From Cognatitamlana sp035818475 (GTDB lineage Bacteria; Bacteroidota; Bacteroidia; Flavobacteriales; Flavobacteriaceae): 64,000 nucleotides of DNA. Numbering within the stretch: the stretch's first letter is position 1; every line of letters starts with the position of its first letter. Below are positions 43,690 through 54,900 of this stretch, piece by piece. The DNA lies in contig NZ_JAYMGV010000001.1 of assembly GCF_035818475.1 (NCBI RefSeq), positions 2,542,001 through 2,606,000 of the forward strand. The letters are read 5' to 3'. The translations under genes and the position numbers were made by a program. The notes beneath the pieces were generated by a model. That model was given only the letters and a program-made list of their open reading frames with translations, did no database searches and was not told the DNA's origin.

Positions 43690-44063
43690 AAAGATTTTAA
43701 TAGGCTTTTTTAGGGTTGCATTTCATCGATTTACTTGAAAGCACACTCCATTATTAGCGTTTTTACCATTTTGTAAAGATACCCTAATTAACGCGTTTAA
43801 AAAAAAAGGTTTCTATGAGTATGAAAAATAATTAAAACCCTTTGTAAATCAATGGCTTATAGGGGTTTGCCTTTTGAGGTTATATAATAAATCAAAATGA
43901 TAAAATGCAATTTTTTAAGTTGAATAAATTGTAACCTTTGATGAATTAAATAAAATTAACGATTAACGACGCGCTAGTTTTCGATAAGTGACATTATATC
44001 TACGATTATTAAAAGAGGCTTCTCCGTAACTTTATATTGTTAATAATTAATCCCTGTTAGACA
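43690..44063. other. Intergenic stretch, no supported gene
   Basis: 374 AT-rich bases lie upstream of two divergent genes (DUF1456 minus, TerB-like plus). It holds no frame longer than a few codons with support. A weak inverted repeat (AAAACCC near 43834, GGGGTTT near 43862) has no T-tract. No exact TAnnTTTG with a -33 partner was found. Confidence 0.5.
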
Positions 44064-44477
44064 ATGATTAATAGAGTTGAAAAATTGAGTCTTTTATCTG
44101 AAATGATAGCGTTTGCTAAATATGATAAGGACATAAGAAGAATAGAATACAATTTTTTACTTGGAGTAGCAAAACAATTAGATATTTCACGCGAAGATTT
44201 TGAGTATTTAGTAGAGCATCCTGTTTCTTACACGCATTTAAAGTCGCATAGTGAACGTATTGTTCAGTTTCATAGATTAGTATTATTGATGAATATTGAG
44301 CAGGAATTTGAAGAAGATAATAATTCTAAAGGTGTTATTAAGTTATATAATTTTGGTTTGAGAATGGGATTAAGCCATGAATCCATAACCAAGGTACTGT
44401 ATTTAATGGAGAGTTTTCCTAATAAAATAGTACCACCAGATGTGTTGATTGACATATTTAAAACACAGTATAACTAA
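44064..44477 (+). CDS. TerB-like helical protein
   Basis: The 137-residue all-helical cytoplasmic protein opens LSLLSEMIAFAKYDKDIRRIEYNFLLGVAKQLDISREDFEYLV, which has the helix pattern of TerB-fold proteins (a 'tellurite resistance' label that does not imply tellurite function). In Flavobacteria this small gene lies beside uvrB and is sometimes mislabelled as excinuclease subunit B; it shares no UvrB motif. It is convergent with uvrB. The role is unknown. Confidence 0.72.
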   Translation: MINRVEKLSLLSEMIAFAKYDKDIRRIEYNFLLGVAKQLDISREDFEYLVEHPVSYTHLKSHSERIVQFHRLVLLMNIEQEFEEDNNSKGVIKLYNFGLRMGLSHESITKVLYLMESFPNKIVPPDVLIDIFKTQYN

Positions 44478-44537
44478 AATCTCTGCTACATGTGTTTTTA
44501 TATGTTACCTTAATTAGTAAATAGGAAAGCTAAAGGG

Positions 44538-46541
44538 TTATACTTTTAGCTTTTCTAGTTTATTTTGGTAACTTTTAATTTCATCACGTAGTTTTGCTGC
44601 TACTATAAAATCTAAGGCTTTTGCGGCTTCTTCCATAAGCTTTCTTTTTTCTCGTATTTTCTTTTCCAATTCAGGTTTATTCAAATACTCACTTTCAGGT
44701 TCTGCAGCTCTTGCCGCTTCAAGTTCATAGCTATAGGTGCTTACAGAATTTTTAGATAAAGCATTATCCAAACTTTTATTTAAAGGTTGGGGTTTGATAT
44801 TGTTTTCTGTGTTATAAGCAATTTGTTTTTCACGCCTGTAGTTTGTCTCATCTATAGTTTTTTGCATACTGTTGGTGATTTTATCAGCATACATTATAGC
44901 CTTACCGTTTAAGTTTCTTGCGGCTCTACCTACGGTTTGAGTCAGCGATCGTGTAGAACGCAAAAAGCCCTCTTTGTCAGCATCCAGTATAGCCACAAGA
45001 GAGACTTCAGGTAAATCTAAGCCTTCACGAAGCAAGTTAACACCAACTAATACATCAAACAGTCCTTTACGTAAATCTTGCATAATTTCTACACGTTCTA
45101 AAGTGTCTACATCACTATGTATATACCTGCATCGTATTTGAATTCTATCCAGATATTTAGTTAGTTCTTCAGCCATTCGCTTGGTTAACGTAGTGACTAA
45201 TGTGCGTTCATCTTTTTCAATACGTTGTTGAATTTCCTCTATCAAGTCATCAATTTGATTTAAACTGGGGCGAACATCTATAATAGGGTCTAATAATCCT
45301 GTAGGGCGTATAATTTGTTCTATATAAATACCATCCGATTTTTCTAATTCATAGTCCGCCGGCGTTGCACTAACATAAATGACCTGATTTTGTAAAGCTT
45401 CAAATTCTTCAAATTTTAAGGGACGGTTATCCATGGCAGCCGGGAGCCTGAAACCATATTCAACCAAATTCTCTTTCCTGCTTCTATCTCCACCATACAT
45501 AGCATGGACTTGTGAAATTGTTACATGGCTTTCGTCTACAACCATTAAAAAATCATCAGGGAAATAATCCAGTAAACAGAATGGGCGTGTACCTGCGGCT
45601 CTTCCGTCTAAATACCTTGAATAGTTTTCAATTCCGGAACAATAGCCCAATTCACGAATCATTTCAAGGTCAAATTCAGTACGCTCTTTTAACCGTTTGG
45701 CCTCTAAATGTTTTCCGATATCTTTAAAATAATCATGTTGTTTTACCAGATCATCCTGAATGTCCTTTATGGCATTTTGTAAAACTTCCGGAGAGGTCAC
45801 AAACATGTTTGCCGGATAAATATTTAATCTGTCATATTTTTCTATAACCTTATTGGTTTGAATATTGAAAGATTCTATATCTTCTATCTCATCACCAAAA
45901 AAATGAATTCTAAACGCATCATCTGCATAGCTTGGAAAGATATCAACAGTATCTCCTTTTATTCGGAAATTTCCATGATTAAATTCACCTTCTGTTCTTG
46001 AATATAAACTCTGAACCAGTTGATGCAATAATTTGGTTCTTGAAATTTCCTGATCTCGCTTAATTGTGATAACATTTTTTTGAAATTCAACAGGGTTTCC
46101 TATACCGTATAAGCAAGATACCGATGCAACTACTAACACATCCCGTCTCCCCGAAAGTAAAGAGGATGTCGTACTTAGTCGCATTTTTTCTATTTCTTCA
46201 TTGATAGATAAATCTTTTTCAATGTATACACCGGAAACAGGAATATAAGCTTCGGGTTGGTAATAATCATAATAAGACACAAAATACTCAATAGCATTGT
46301 TTGGGAAAAATTGCTTAAACTCAGAGTATAACTGAGCGGCCAGTGTTTTATTATGGGCTAAAACCAGAGTAGGGCGTTGTACTTCTTCAATAACATTAGC
46401 TACGGTAAATGTTTTACCTGAACCGGTTACACCAAGTAAAGTTTGATATTTCTCATTGGAAGTTATACCATCAACAAGTTGTTTTATGGCTTGTGGCTGG
46501 TCCCCTGTTGGGCTGAACTCTGATTCAATTTTAAACTGCAT
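44538..46541 (-). CDS. uvrB: Excinuclease ABC subunit B
   Basis: UvrB is the damage-verification helicase of nucleotide excision repair, working with UvrA and UvrC. The 667-residue protein has Walker A GVTGSGKT (37-44), the beta-hairpin region YYDYYQPEAYIP that probes DNA, helicase motifs (DESHVT, TVGRAARN), and a C-terminal UVR domain (KKIREKRKLMEEAAKALDFIVAAKLRDEI) that binds UvrC. The length is normal. It is the downstream neighbour of three T9SS cargo genes but has no link to them by function. Confidence 0.98.
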   Translation of the reverse strand: MQFKIESEFSPTGDQPQAIKQLVDGITSNEKYQTLLGVTGSGKTFTVANVIEEVQRPTLVLAHNKTLAAQLYSEFKQFFPNNAIEYFVSYYDYYQPEAYIPVSGVYIEKDLSINEEIEKMRLSTTSSLLSGRRDVLVVASVSCLYGIGNPVEFQKNVITIKRDQEISRTKLLHQLVQSLYSRTEGEFNHGNFRIKGDTVDIFPSYADDAFRIHFFGDEIEDIESFNIQTNKVIEKYDRLNIYPANMFVTSPEVLQNAIKDIQDDLVKQHDYFKDIGKHLEAKRLKERTEFDLEMIRELGYCSGIENYSRYLDGRAAGTRPFCLLDYFPDDFLMVVDESHVTISQVHAMYGGDRSRKENLVEYGFRLPAAMDNRPLKFEEFEALQNQVIYVSATPADYELEKSDGIYIEQIIRPTGLLDPIIDVRPSLNQIDDLIEEIQQRIEKDERTLVTTLTKRMAEELTKYLDRIQIRCRYIHSDVDTLERVEIMQDLRKGLFDVLVGVNLLREGLDLPEVSLVAILDADKEGFLRSTRSLTQTVGRAARNLNGKAIMYADKITNSMQKTIDETNYRREKQIAYNTENNIKPQPLNKSLDNALSKNSVSTYSYELEAARAAEPESEYLNKPELEKKIREKRKLMEEAAKALDFIVAAKLRDEIKSYQNKLEKLKV

Positions 46542-46626
46542 GTGATTCTAAACGCCTTAAGTATTCAAAGTGTCTAAATTAGTTAAAGTTGATGGGATTA
46601 GAAATTTAAGTATTGAAAAATTTAAC

Positions 46627-49600
46627 CTACCTTTTTAATGCGAAATGTCCGGAAAATGTTCTACCGTCTTCAAGCACAACCCTAAACCAATAATCATCTG
46701 AAGGCATTCTTGTACCATTGAATGTGCCGTCCCAACCTTCTGATTGCACTTGTAATTGCTTTAAGAGTTTTCCATAGCGATCATATATTAAAATAACACT
46801 ATTGGGCTGTACATGTTCACTTAAACCTTTTATTTTCCAATAGTCGTTATAACCATCTCCATTAGGAGTGAAATATTTGGCATGCCCAATAACGGAGATG
46901 TCCAGAGAAGCTACACCACAGATTTTGTCTTTCACAAAGATGGTGTAAAACCCAGGGGCTACATTGTTAAAAAATGGTTCATCCTGGTATATAATAAAAT
47001 TAGAATCTTCTCCTTTTAAAGCATACTCATATTCTCCTTGCCCCAGGTTACTGGGATCTATGGTTACAGAATTCGTTTCTTTTAAATCCACAATAGTTAC
47101 GTCATCATGAGTAATATTTGCTAATTCTGAAGCATCAACAAAAACCGTATTTGTTCTTGAACAACCTGTGCCATCTTTTTTTGTAAGCGTTACGGTATAT
47201 GTTCCCGGTTTTGATACTGTTATTTCCGAGTCAGCAGATTCAAATTGATCTGTAATAGTTCCGTCTAAACTTGTCCATAACCACTCATAATCAAAAGATT
47301 CAGTTATGTTGGTTTCATCCGGATCCAGAACTATTGAGAATGTTGGATCTGATGAACATACTATTCTGGGCGTTTCAATGGTAAATTCTGGTAATGGATT
47401 TACTTTTAACTCTATGGAGGTATTAGCAATACAAGTCAGGTTTTTAGGGTTTCTAACTTCAACTTGTATAATCTGATCTTTGGAATTGAGTATACCTGGT
47501 AACGTTTGACTTTCGGTAACAGGATTGCCATCTTCATCAGTATAACTGTAAAAGATGTCCATGGTTCCCATTTGAGAGCCTAAAATAGTACTGGTGAAAG
47601 TTGAGGTGTCAAATGGATAAAAACCGTCGTTGTCAGTATCACCCGCATCACCATCACAGACTTCCTGAATAGAAATGGAATTAGCAATTATAGGTTGTTG
47701 GTTCACTACAAAACTTATCACCGTAGGGTCGGAACAAGGACCATCAGGAGCAGAGGTAACGTTGTTTGTAACCACAACCGTAATATCCTGGCTTTCTGTC
47801 AGGAATGGATTTGGTAAAGGGCTTGGTAGCGGATCTCCATGCTCATCAAAATAGGTAATAGTAACATCTGCCGGGTTTTGACCTCCTAAAATTGTCGTTT
47901 CAATTTGAGAGGTGTCAAAGGGATGATTTATAACAGAATCACTGGTGTCATGATCACATTGTGCAGCTATAGTTACCGGGTTAGCTATAGGCAATGCTTC
48001 CACATTAAGTAAAACATGAGCTCCTAAACCTAAACAGTCATTGGTTATATCACTGTCTATTCTTACGTATATGAACTGTGATCCGGGATATCCAATGTTT
48101 CTATAATTAGAAATATTAGTGATCTCATTTTTTTCAGCCAGAGCATCTGCTTCATTTCTGTAATATTTTGGCAGTAAATTTTGACCTGGAAGTATATTTA
48201 AAATGTCAGATGTCACACTACTGAAATCAAAAGTAGCTATCCCATCTCGGTTATCATTATTAGCAGTATCATTGCCATCAATATCTAAAAAATCATCACA
48301 TTGATTAAATGTTGCTAAAAACGTAGAAGGTATTATTGTGGTTGAAACATTGAGCTGAATTTCTGATACGGAGGCACAGCCAAATGATGATTCAATTCTG
48401 GCCCAAACCATATCAGAACTTACGGTCCTGTTAATAAAAGTAGTCGGATCACTGATGTAGTCAGAACTTATTATGTCTCCTGAAATGGCTGCTGCCTGTG
48501 TTAAAAAATAGGTGAAAGTTTCGTTAGCAGCATTAGAGGATATTTCATTATTGGCTTCAGTTAGATTGAAAGGACTATAACCTAAAGTAGTTAGATCATC
48601 ATCATCACACTGTATTAATGTTACAGGAGAATTTACAATAGGCAATGGATTAATAGTTAATTGAGCATTATCTGAATAGATACCACAACTATTACCTGTG
48701 CGGTCTAGTTTTACACGATATAGATATCCGTTAAATGATAAAGGAACATTATTAATGGTTAAATATTGAGAAGTTGCCCCGGAGTAAGTTGCATCATCAG
48801 ATAATACAGACCAATTTATTCCATCTGTACTTAATTCCCATTGATAGGTTTCTGCTTCAGGGGATTCAACTGAAATTATAGCGCCAGAAGCTTCGCAAAC
48901 CGGGGTGTCTGCTGGTTGTGTAGTTATGGTAATTGGAGCAATAATTATAAAGTTATTGTTTGGTAGCACGGTATAACCATCTGTAGCACCAGCACCTGTA
49001 ACCAAACCATTAGGATCTACATCAACGGGTGTTGGTGTGTTTCCTAACAGCCCATTGCCATTTAAATCAGTAAAGCCGGCTTCAATGACATCATTACAAC
49101 CGTCACCGTCACTATCTAAATCTAAATATGAGAAGATACCATCATTGTCTGTATCATCTGGTGTATAGTTTATAAGATTACTGTCAGGAGCTGTTTCAGC
49201 CCGGTCTGTCCAGCCGTTGACACCAAAAACAGGACCATCATCAGTACCTAAGGTGCCTGTGTCTGATAAGACACTAAACATTGGATCTGCTTCATTTATA
49301 TCAAAAATACCATCATTATCACTATCCAGGTCGTAAAAATCTAATACCCCATCATTATCCGTGTCAATTGGAAGGTTTGTAATATCATACACATCATCAA
49401 GCCCATTTAAGTCGGCATCTATACCAGACAGTATCACCAAAGCGCCTTGATTTTCTATAAAATCCGGAATACCATCATTATCACTATCTAAATCGAGTTC
49501 ATCTTTAATACCATCTGAATCATTATCATTTTCAAAGCAGGTAAGAGAAATGATACCGTTAAAAGTGGATGTGTCCGTAGTATTGGCCAGTTTATGGGTA

Positions 49601-51801
49601 AATGTAAATCCATCTATTTGATTCGCCAAAAACTGATATGGTGTATTTCCTGAAGGGGATGGGTTTACTCTGAACCTGATTTCAGAACCGGAGATCATAT
49701 TGACCCCGGTTTCAAATATACCGTCAAAATTTGAATCTACTAATAACCGGTTGTCTGGGTCAATAAGGGTAATGTTTTTATTTGCAGGAAAAACACTCAC
49801 AATAAAGTATTCGTCTGCAGTAATAGTATGTGGAGTAACTGTTTCTTCTTCAAGTTTTATATTCGAAGATTGTGAGAAATTGAGGTTGTATTTCCCTTCA
49901 CCATCTGTGGCCGGAACAACTGTACTGGTAAAACTTCCTTGGCTGGTTCCGGAAAATGTATTGGTGCCTCCAGAGCTGCTACTTTGAGTATAATTACCAG
50001 AAATTAAAGCTGCATTTGTAGAGCTGTCCTGAAAAGTTATTTCATGTGTGTTACTACCTCCTAATGGGTCAATTACAGATAAATCAATGATTGCATCTCC
50101 CTTTGATTCCGTACAATTTAAAATACCATCATTGTCGTTATCAATATCAATATTATCAATAATACCATCATTATCCGTATCATCAGGGCAAATACTAACA
50201 GGTATTATTGCAGATTCCAGTCGGTCCAGCGTACAGGTAATTATCCCTACTAATTTGTATCTAGCAGGAATAGTTGGTGTAATTGAGGGCACATTAGAAG
50301 CTAATAATTGGAACCCTGATCCATTATCATAAAACCATTCATAACTATCAAAATTTTGTGCATTTGCCGCCTCAAGTGTGACATTAGGAATACAATTACC
50401 TAAAGTAGCAAATTGAGCATCAAAATTAATTTCAGGAGCAGAGGGAAATCCGGAATAAAAACTACCAGAGGTAGCGGCATTATTTTCATTAAAATAGGCT
50501 ACATATAGTTCGTCATCCCCCTGTACAGAGACATGGCCTGTTAAGCCGTTAATTTTATAAGTTATATAATTAGGATTACCACTTACTGTACTAGGGCCAA
50601 TGGTTGAAAAACTGGTAAGCGGTAAATTATTAATTGTAACATTAGCACCCACTTTTGTAACTATAGTGACCCCTCCTGAATAAAGAATGTTTCCTACACG
50701 ATCTATATTAGCTATATTATCAATGTTTCCTCTGGTTTCACAACTCAATGGCGGAACAAAAAACATACCTTGATTAGCTTCACTATTATTAGCACCAACA
50801 CCCTGATAAGCAAAAACATCTTCAGAAGTTTCTACATACATATTGCCATTTGAGTTATAGGCATTGCCTTCAATAAGATGATATTCACCGGCATTGATAG
50901 TGGCAACAGGTGCATTTCCATTAATACTTATGGAGGTGTTATCCGTATGCCCTACAATGAGTACATTTTCCCAATCATTACTTCCTCCTCCTTTTACAAA
51001 AATATATTCCCGGCCTACTTTTGAGAGGTCAGCAATTTGATCAATACCATAATCTCTTCCACCTCCGTTATGAAAACTACCATTTGTTGAGCCACAGTTA
51101 ACAGCTATCGGCTTATTTGACAGAACCAAACTACCTATTAAACCATCTCTGTTAATTGGTGTGTCAAAACTATTGGTTGCAATGGTATAGCTTTCTCCTT
51201 TATTTAGAGTGACTGAAATAGGAGTGGTTCCCGTATAGTTTTTTATAATAAGTCCGGTAGGGAGATTGCTAAAATCAACCTGGGTATTATCTTCGGAGGC
51301 CATCACAGAGACAAAATTCAGGTAATTGATTTGTGGGTTCTCATTGGTAAAAGAACCTACTCTAAATATGGTTCCCAACGCAGATATTCCTTTACTTACT
51401 AAAGCACCGGCCTGGGCGCCTCCGGCATTCATTCTAATGGATACATAAATGGGAGCTTCAGCTTCGATAATATATCCTTTGTCATTAGTAACCTGGCTGG
51501 TTTGATTAGAAGCCATAAAGAGTTGTCCGTTTCCAAATCCAATAGGTTCTACTTGTGGGTTTGTATTAGACACAACTCCTGTGATTGTAATGGGTTGTCC
51601 AACCGGAATTATAGTGTATCCTACATTAACATTGCTTGGCGTTGAAATATAAATATATTGATCTTCCGGATTAGCATTACCTATTTCTGCATTAGTTAGT
51701 GGTGGGATATAGTGTGTTTTACTCAATTGAGCAAAGGACGCATACCAGATAAAGGTAAAACATATAAAAAGTAATGGTCTTAAACGGATGGAAACACGCA
51801 T
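46627..51801 (-). CDS. Giant T9SS cargo protein with IgGFc-binding-like head and TSP3 calcium repeats
   Basis: The 1724-residue surface/secreted protein has a signal peptide (LLFICFTFIWYASFAQ) and an N-terminal domain of about 430 residues resembling the IgGFc-binding N-terminal fold (KTHYIPPLTN, DQYIYISTPSNVNVGYTI). Four thrombospondin type 3-like calcium repeats follow (DTDNDGIIDNIDIDNDNDGI, DLDSDNDGIPDF and others). Next come four copies of a Cys-Asp-led repeat (QCDDDD, QCDDFL, QCDHDT, VCDGDA), and from about 1639 the type B sorting domain (FTPNGDGYNDYW...GHFALKR). That domain, not a membrane anchor, directs export by T9SS. The function is likely adhesive. Confidence 0.88.
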   Translation of the reverse strand: MRVSIRLRPLLFICFTFIWYASFAQLSKTHYIPPLTNAEIGNANPEDQYIYISTPSNVNVGYTIIPVGQPITITGVVSNTNPQVEPIGFGNGQLFMASNQTSQVTNDKGYIIEAEAPIYVSIRMNAGGAQAGALVSKGISALGTIFRVGSFTNENPQINYLNFVSVMASEDNTQVDFSNLPTGLIIKNYTGTTPISVTLNKGESYTIATNSFDTPINRDGLIGSLVLSNKPIAVNCGSTNGSFHNGGGRDYGIDQIADLSKVGREYIFVKGGGSNDWENVLIVGHTDNTSISINGNAPVATINAGEYHLIEGNAYNSNGNMYVETSEDVFAYQGVGANNSEANQGMFFVPPLSCETRGNIDNIANIDRVGNILYSGGVTIVTKVGANVTINNLPLTSFSTIGPSTVSGNPNYITYKINGLTGHVSVQGDDELYVAYFNENNAATSGSFYSGFPSAPEINFDAQFATLGNCIPNVTLEAANAQNFDSYEWFYDNGSGFQLLASNVPSITPTIPARYKLVGIITCTLDRLESAIIPVSICPDDTDNDGIIDNIDIDNDNDGILNCTESKGDAIIDLSVIDPLGGSNTHEITFQDSSTNAALISGNYTQSSSSGGTNTFSGTSQGSFTSTVVPATDGEGKYNLNFSQSSNIKLEEETVTPHTITADEYFIVSVFPANKNITLIDPDNRLLVDSNFDGIFETGVNMISGSEIRFRVNPSPSGNTPYQFLANQIDGFTFTHKLANTTDTSTFNGIISLTCFENDNDSDGIKDELDLDSDNDGIPDFIENQGALVILSGIDADLNGLDDVYDITNLPIDTDNDGVLDFYDLDSDNDGIFDINEADPMFSVLSDTGTLGTDDGPVFGVNGWTDRAETAPDSNLINYTPDDTDNDGIFSYLDLDSDGDGCNDVIEAGFTDLNGNGLLGNTPTPVDVDPNGLVTGAGATDGYTVLPNNNFIIIAPITITTQPADTPVCEASGAIISVESPEAETYQWELSTDGINWSVLSDDATYSGATSQYLTINNVPLSFNGYLYRVKLDRTGNSCGIYSDNAQLTINPLPIVNSPVTLIQCDDDDLTTLGYSPFNLTEANNEISSNAANETFTYFLTQAAAISGDIISSDYISDPTTFINRTVSSDMVWARIESSFGCASVSEIQLNVSTTIIPSTFLATFNQCDDFLDIDGNDTANNDNRDGIATFDFSSVTSDILNILPGQNLLPKYYRNEADALAEKNEITNISNYRNIGYPGSQFIYVRIDSDITNDCLGLGAHVLLNVEALPIANPVTIAAQCDHDTSDSVINHPFDTSQIETTILGGQNPADVTITYFDEHGDPLPSPLPNPFLTESQDITVVVTNNVTSAPDGPCSDPTVISFVVNQQPIIANSISIQEVCDGDAGDTDNDGFYPFDTSTFTSTILGSQMGTMDIFYSYTDEDGNPVTESQTLPGILNSKDQIIQVEVRNPKNLTCIANTSIELKVNPLPEFTIETPRIVCSSDPTFSIVLDPDETNITESFDYEWLWTSLDGTITDQFESADSEITVSKPGTYTVTLTKKDGTGCSRTNTVFVDASELANITHDDVTIVDLKETNSVTIDPSNLGQGEYEYALKGEDSNFIIYQDEPFFNNVAPGFYTIFVKDKICGVASLDISVIGHAKYFTPNGDGYNDYWKIKGLSEHVQPNSVILIYDRYGKLLKQLQVQSEGWDGTFNGTRMPSDDYWFRVVLEDGRTFSGHFALKR

Positions 51802-51948
51802 TTTAATAATTAGTGGTCTTGAATTAGTCTATTTAGGATATATAAAAACTAAAAATATACATTTTACGCATATTAGACTTAACAAAAGATAAAAGGTTTA
51901 CTGCTTTTTTGCTAAAATGATAAAAAAAACTGCTAAAATGTGTTGTTT

Positions 51949-54900
51949 TTATCGTTTTAGTGCAAAGTGACCTCTAATATCAAACTCATTGCCATTTTGA
52001 ACAATTTTTGCCAGATACCAATAATCATCCGATGGCATGTTTTGACCGTTATAAGTACCATCCCAACCTGCTGAATTGTGAGGTAAGGTCTTTAGTAACT
52101 TTCCATATCTGTTATAAATGTAGATTACGGTTCCCGGTAATTGAGCCGCATCAACAAGATGCCATGTATCATATACGGCATCATTATTTGGAGTAAAAAA
52201 TTTCGGGATATCAAAGACAAAAACATTTTTTGAAACATCCATACAACCATTTATGTCTCTAACCGTGACCGTGTGACTGCCAAAAGTTACATTTTCAAAT
52301 ATATTTGATGTTTGGGGAGCTCCATCATCTAAAACATAAACATAACGACCTATTCTGTTTTGGTTAATCTCTACGGTTATGCTATTAGGGTCACTAAAAT
52401 CTACGGTTGAAGTGAAGTCTATCTCAGCCTCTTCTGATGCTATAACTTTAAAATGATGTGTGTTAGCGCAATTGCCAGAAATATAAGGTCTTGTTATTGT
52501 GATCCATAGATCCAAAGATCCTGTAATTAAGTCAGATGGTTGTATTATAATGGCAGGTGTTGTTTCACCGGTAGACCACTGATAAGTATCTCCGGGGAAC
52601 CCTGTTTCCACATTTATACCTATGGGTTCATTATTACATAATGGAACAGTTTCTTCAATAGGAATTTTGGGAAGTGGTTTTATATTAAGAGCAAATTGAG
52701 TGATACTATAACAACCTGTGTCATTGTCTTCTATACGAACAAATATTATTTCTCCATCACTGCCTTCATATAGATTATTTAATGGGCTTTGTACATCCCT
52801 GGCATTCTCAACAGTTGTATAATAGGTTAACGTGTACTGGCTAGGTGCTTGAGTACCCAGAATAATATTATCATTTTCAGTTAGGTTAAACTCAAGGGTA
52901 TCTGTTTCATCAGTGTTATTATCACAGTAAAATAACCCCGGAGGCGTATTTGCAATTGGATTTGGATTTATTTGTAGGTTGAATGAACTTGTAATATGGC
53001 ATCCCGTGTTAATATCTGAAACTCTGACATAAAATACATGATTAGAAGCAGTATAGTTAAATATAGGGTTTAAAGGAGCAATGTTATCTTCGGCATTAGC
53101 AGGACTTGAATGGTATGAAATATTTACTAAAGAAGTATCATCTACAATCCTATTGTTTACTGATGTCAGATCAAAGGTATCAGTGTCATTATCACAAATA
53201 GGAATCGTACCAACAGTATTTAGTGGTGGCGGTAAATTTACTACAAGTTCCAGAGGGATAATGGTAAAGCATCTGGTTAATGTATTAGCTACTTTTATAT
53301 AGACTGTTTTATTGTCTGAGATAAAAGAAGAAGGCGTTGTGATTTCATTTGAATTGTCTAGCCCGTCATCTTGATTAATATCAGATAGACTTTCAAAATA
53401 ATTGGTAATCAGGTTGCTTTGTACCCGATCTAAGATCTGAAAATCAGCAGTTTCCAAATTGAAAGTGCCAATTCCTGAATAGTCCGGGGAACATGCTGTT
53501 AATGGGGCTGAAACCTCAGTAACATCAGGTGTAGCAATAATATTTATACCCAGTTCTTCTACGACATGACATTGTGAATCTGAGCTTTCTATCCTGATAT
53601 AAATGGTTTGCGGGTTTGTAGCATTGGTATATGAAGTAGGTAACGGGTTGTCATTATTATCAGCGTTATCAAATGTTCGGTGAAATGAGATGTTTAAAAC
53701 ATCACCGGTTAATCCTTGTCTTATTTCATTGGCTTTTTCATCTAAATTGAATTCATGTTTACCATCGTTGCTATCATCATCACATATTAGATAATCATCA
53801 AAAGCATTATAAATGGGATCAGGAGAAACCTGTAAAATAAATGATGTGGTACCATAACAGGAAGCATCAGTAATATTTTCAACCCGAACATAGATGGTTT
53901 GCGGGCTTGATATGTTTTGATAGATATTGTTTTTATCAATGGCGTTTAATAAGTTTCCGTTAAGTGCATCAGGTTCATCAACAAAATAATAGACTTCTTT
54001 GCCTGTTTGTCCGTCTAGTATTTCGGCATCTTTATCAGCTAAAATGAAATCGGCAACACTGACTCCGGAAGGTTCACAAATTTGAAAGTTACTTATGTCT
54101 GGAAAAACAGGTTCTGTATTGATAATGGTTTCAAAAGGAACTATAGCATAACAGCCTGTTCCGCTTGCAATGTCTTCAACCCGAACATAAATAGTTTGGG
54201 TGTTAGTATTATAAGCATTTCTTTCAGTTTCCGGAATTTCATTGGTTTTATTATCTGCATCATCAAATGATGTAAAGAAATCAATATCAAGGCCTGCTGT
54301 ACTGGTAACAATGTTGCTTATTTGATTGTTTAGGTTTACAATGGCAAATCCGTCAGCGGTTCCATCATAATTATCACATATAATAATATCTGGAGGAATG
54401 GTTGTTGTTGGAGCAGTAAGGACCTCAATTTTGAACTCATTAACAGTAGAACAACTTTGGGCACCGTTACTGGTAATACGGGCATAAAGCGTTTCTACAG
54501 GAGTTGTATTGGCATAAAATCGGGGTAATTGGTTAGATGTATTATTAATAGTAGCATCCGCATCATTATCAAAATAAGTTACAGTAAAGTTAGGATTACC
54601 GCCGGTTATGGTTTCATCCAGAGATTCCAGATCAATGCTTGTTATACCATCATCATCATCATCACAGTAAGGTATTGTTGTATTAGGGAATAATAGTATT
54701 GGGTTTATTAGTAAAGTCACTTCAGTATCTTCCACACATTCACCATCGTCTATACGTATATATAATGTTCTGGGGCTGGTTGTTGAAAAAGGTTGGGACT
54801 TATCAAGGATGATCCCGTTGGTTCTATCTTCCTCTGATTCGTAAAAGGTTACGTTTATAGGGTTTGGCAAACCATTTACCGTGTCCAAATCATTGGCAAT

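Noticed and set aside
44064..44477. Labelling this gene as a second excinuclease B subunit because it adjoins uvrB
   Set aside because: The protein has no nucleotide-binding or UVR motif; its helical pattern fits a TerB-like fold.
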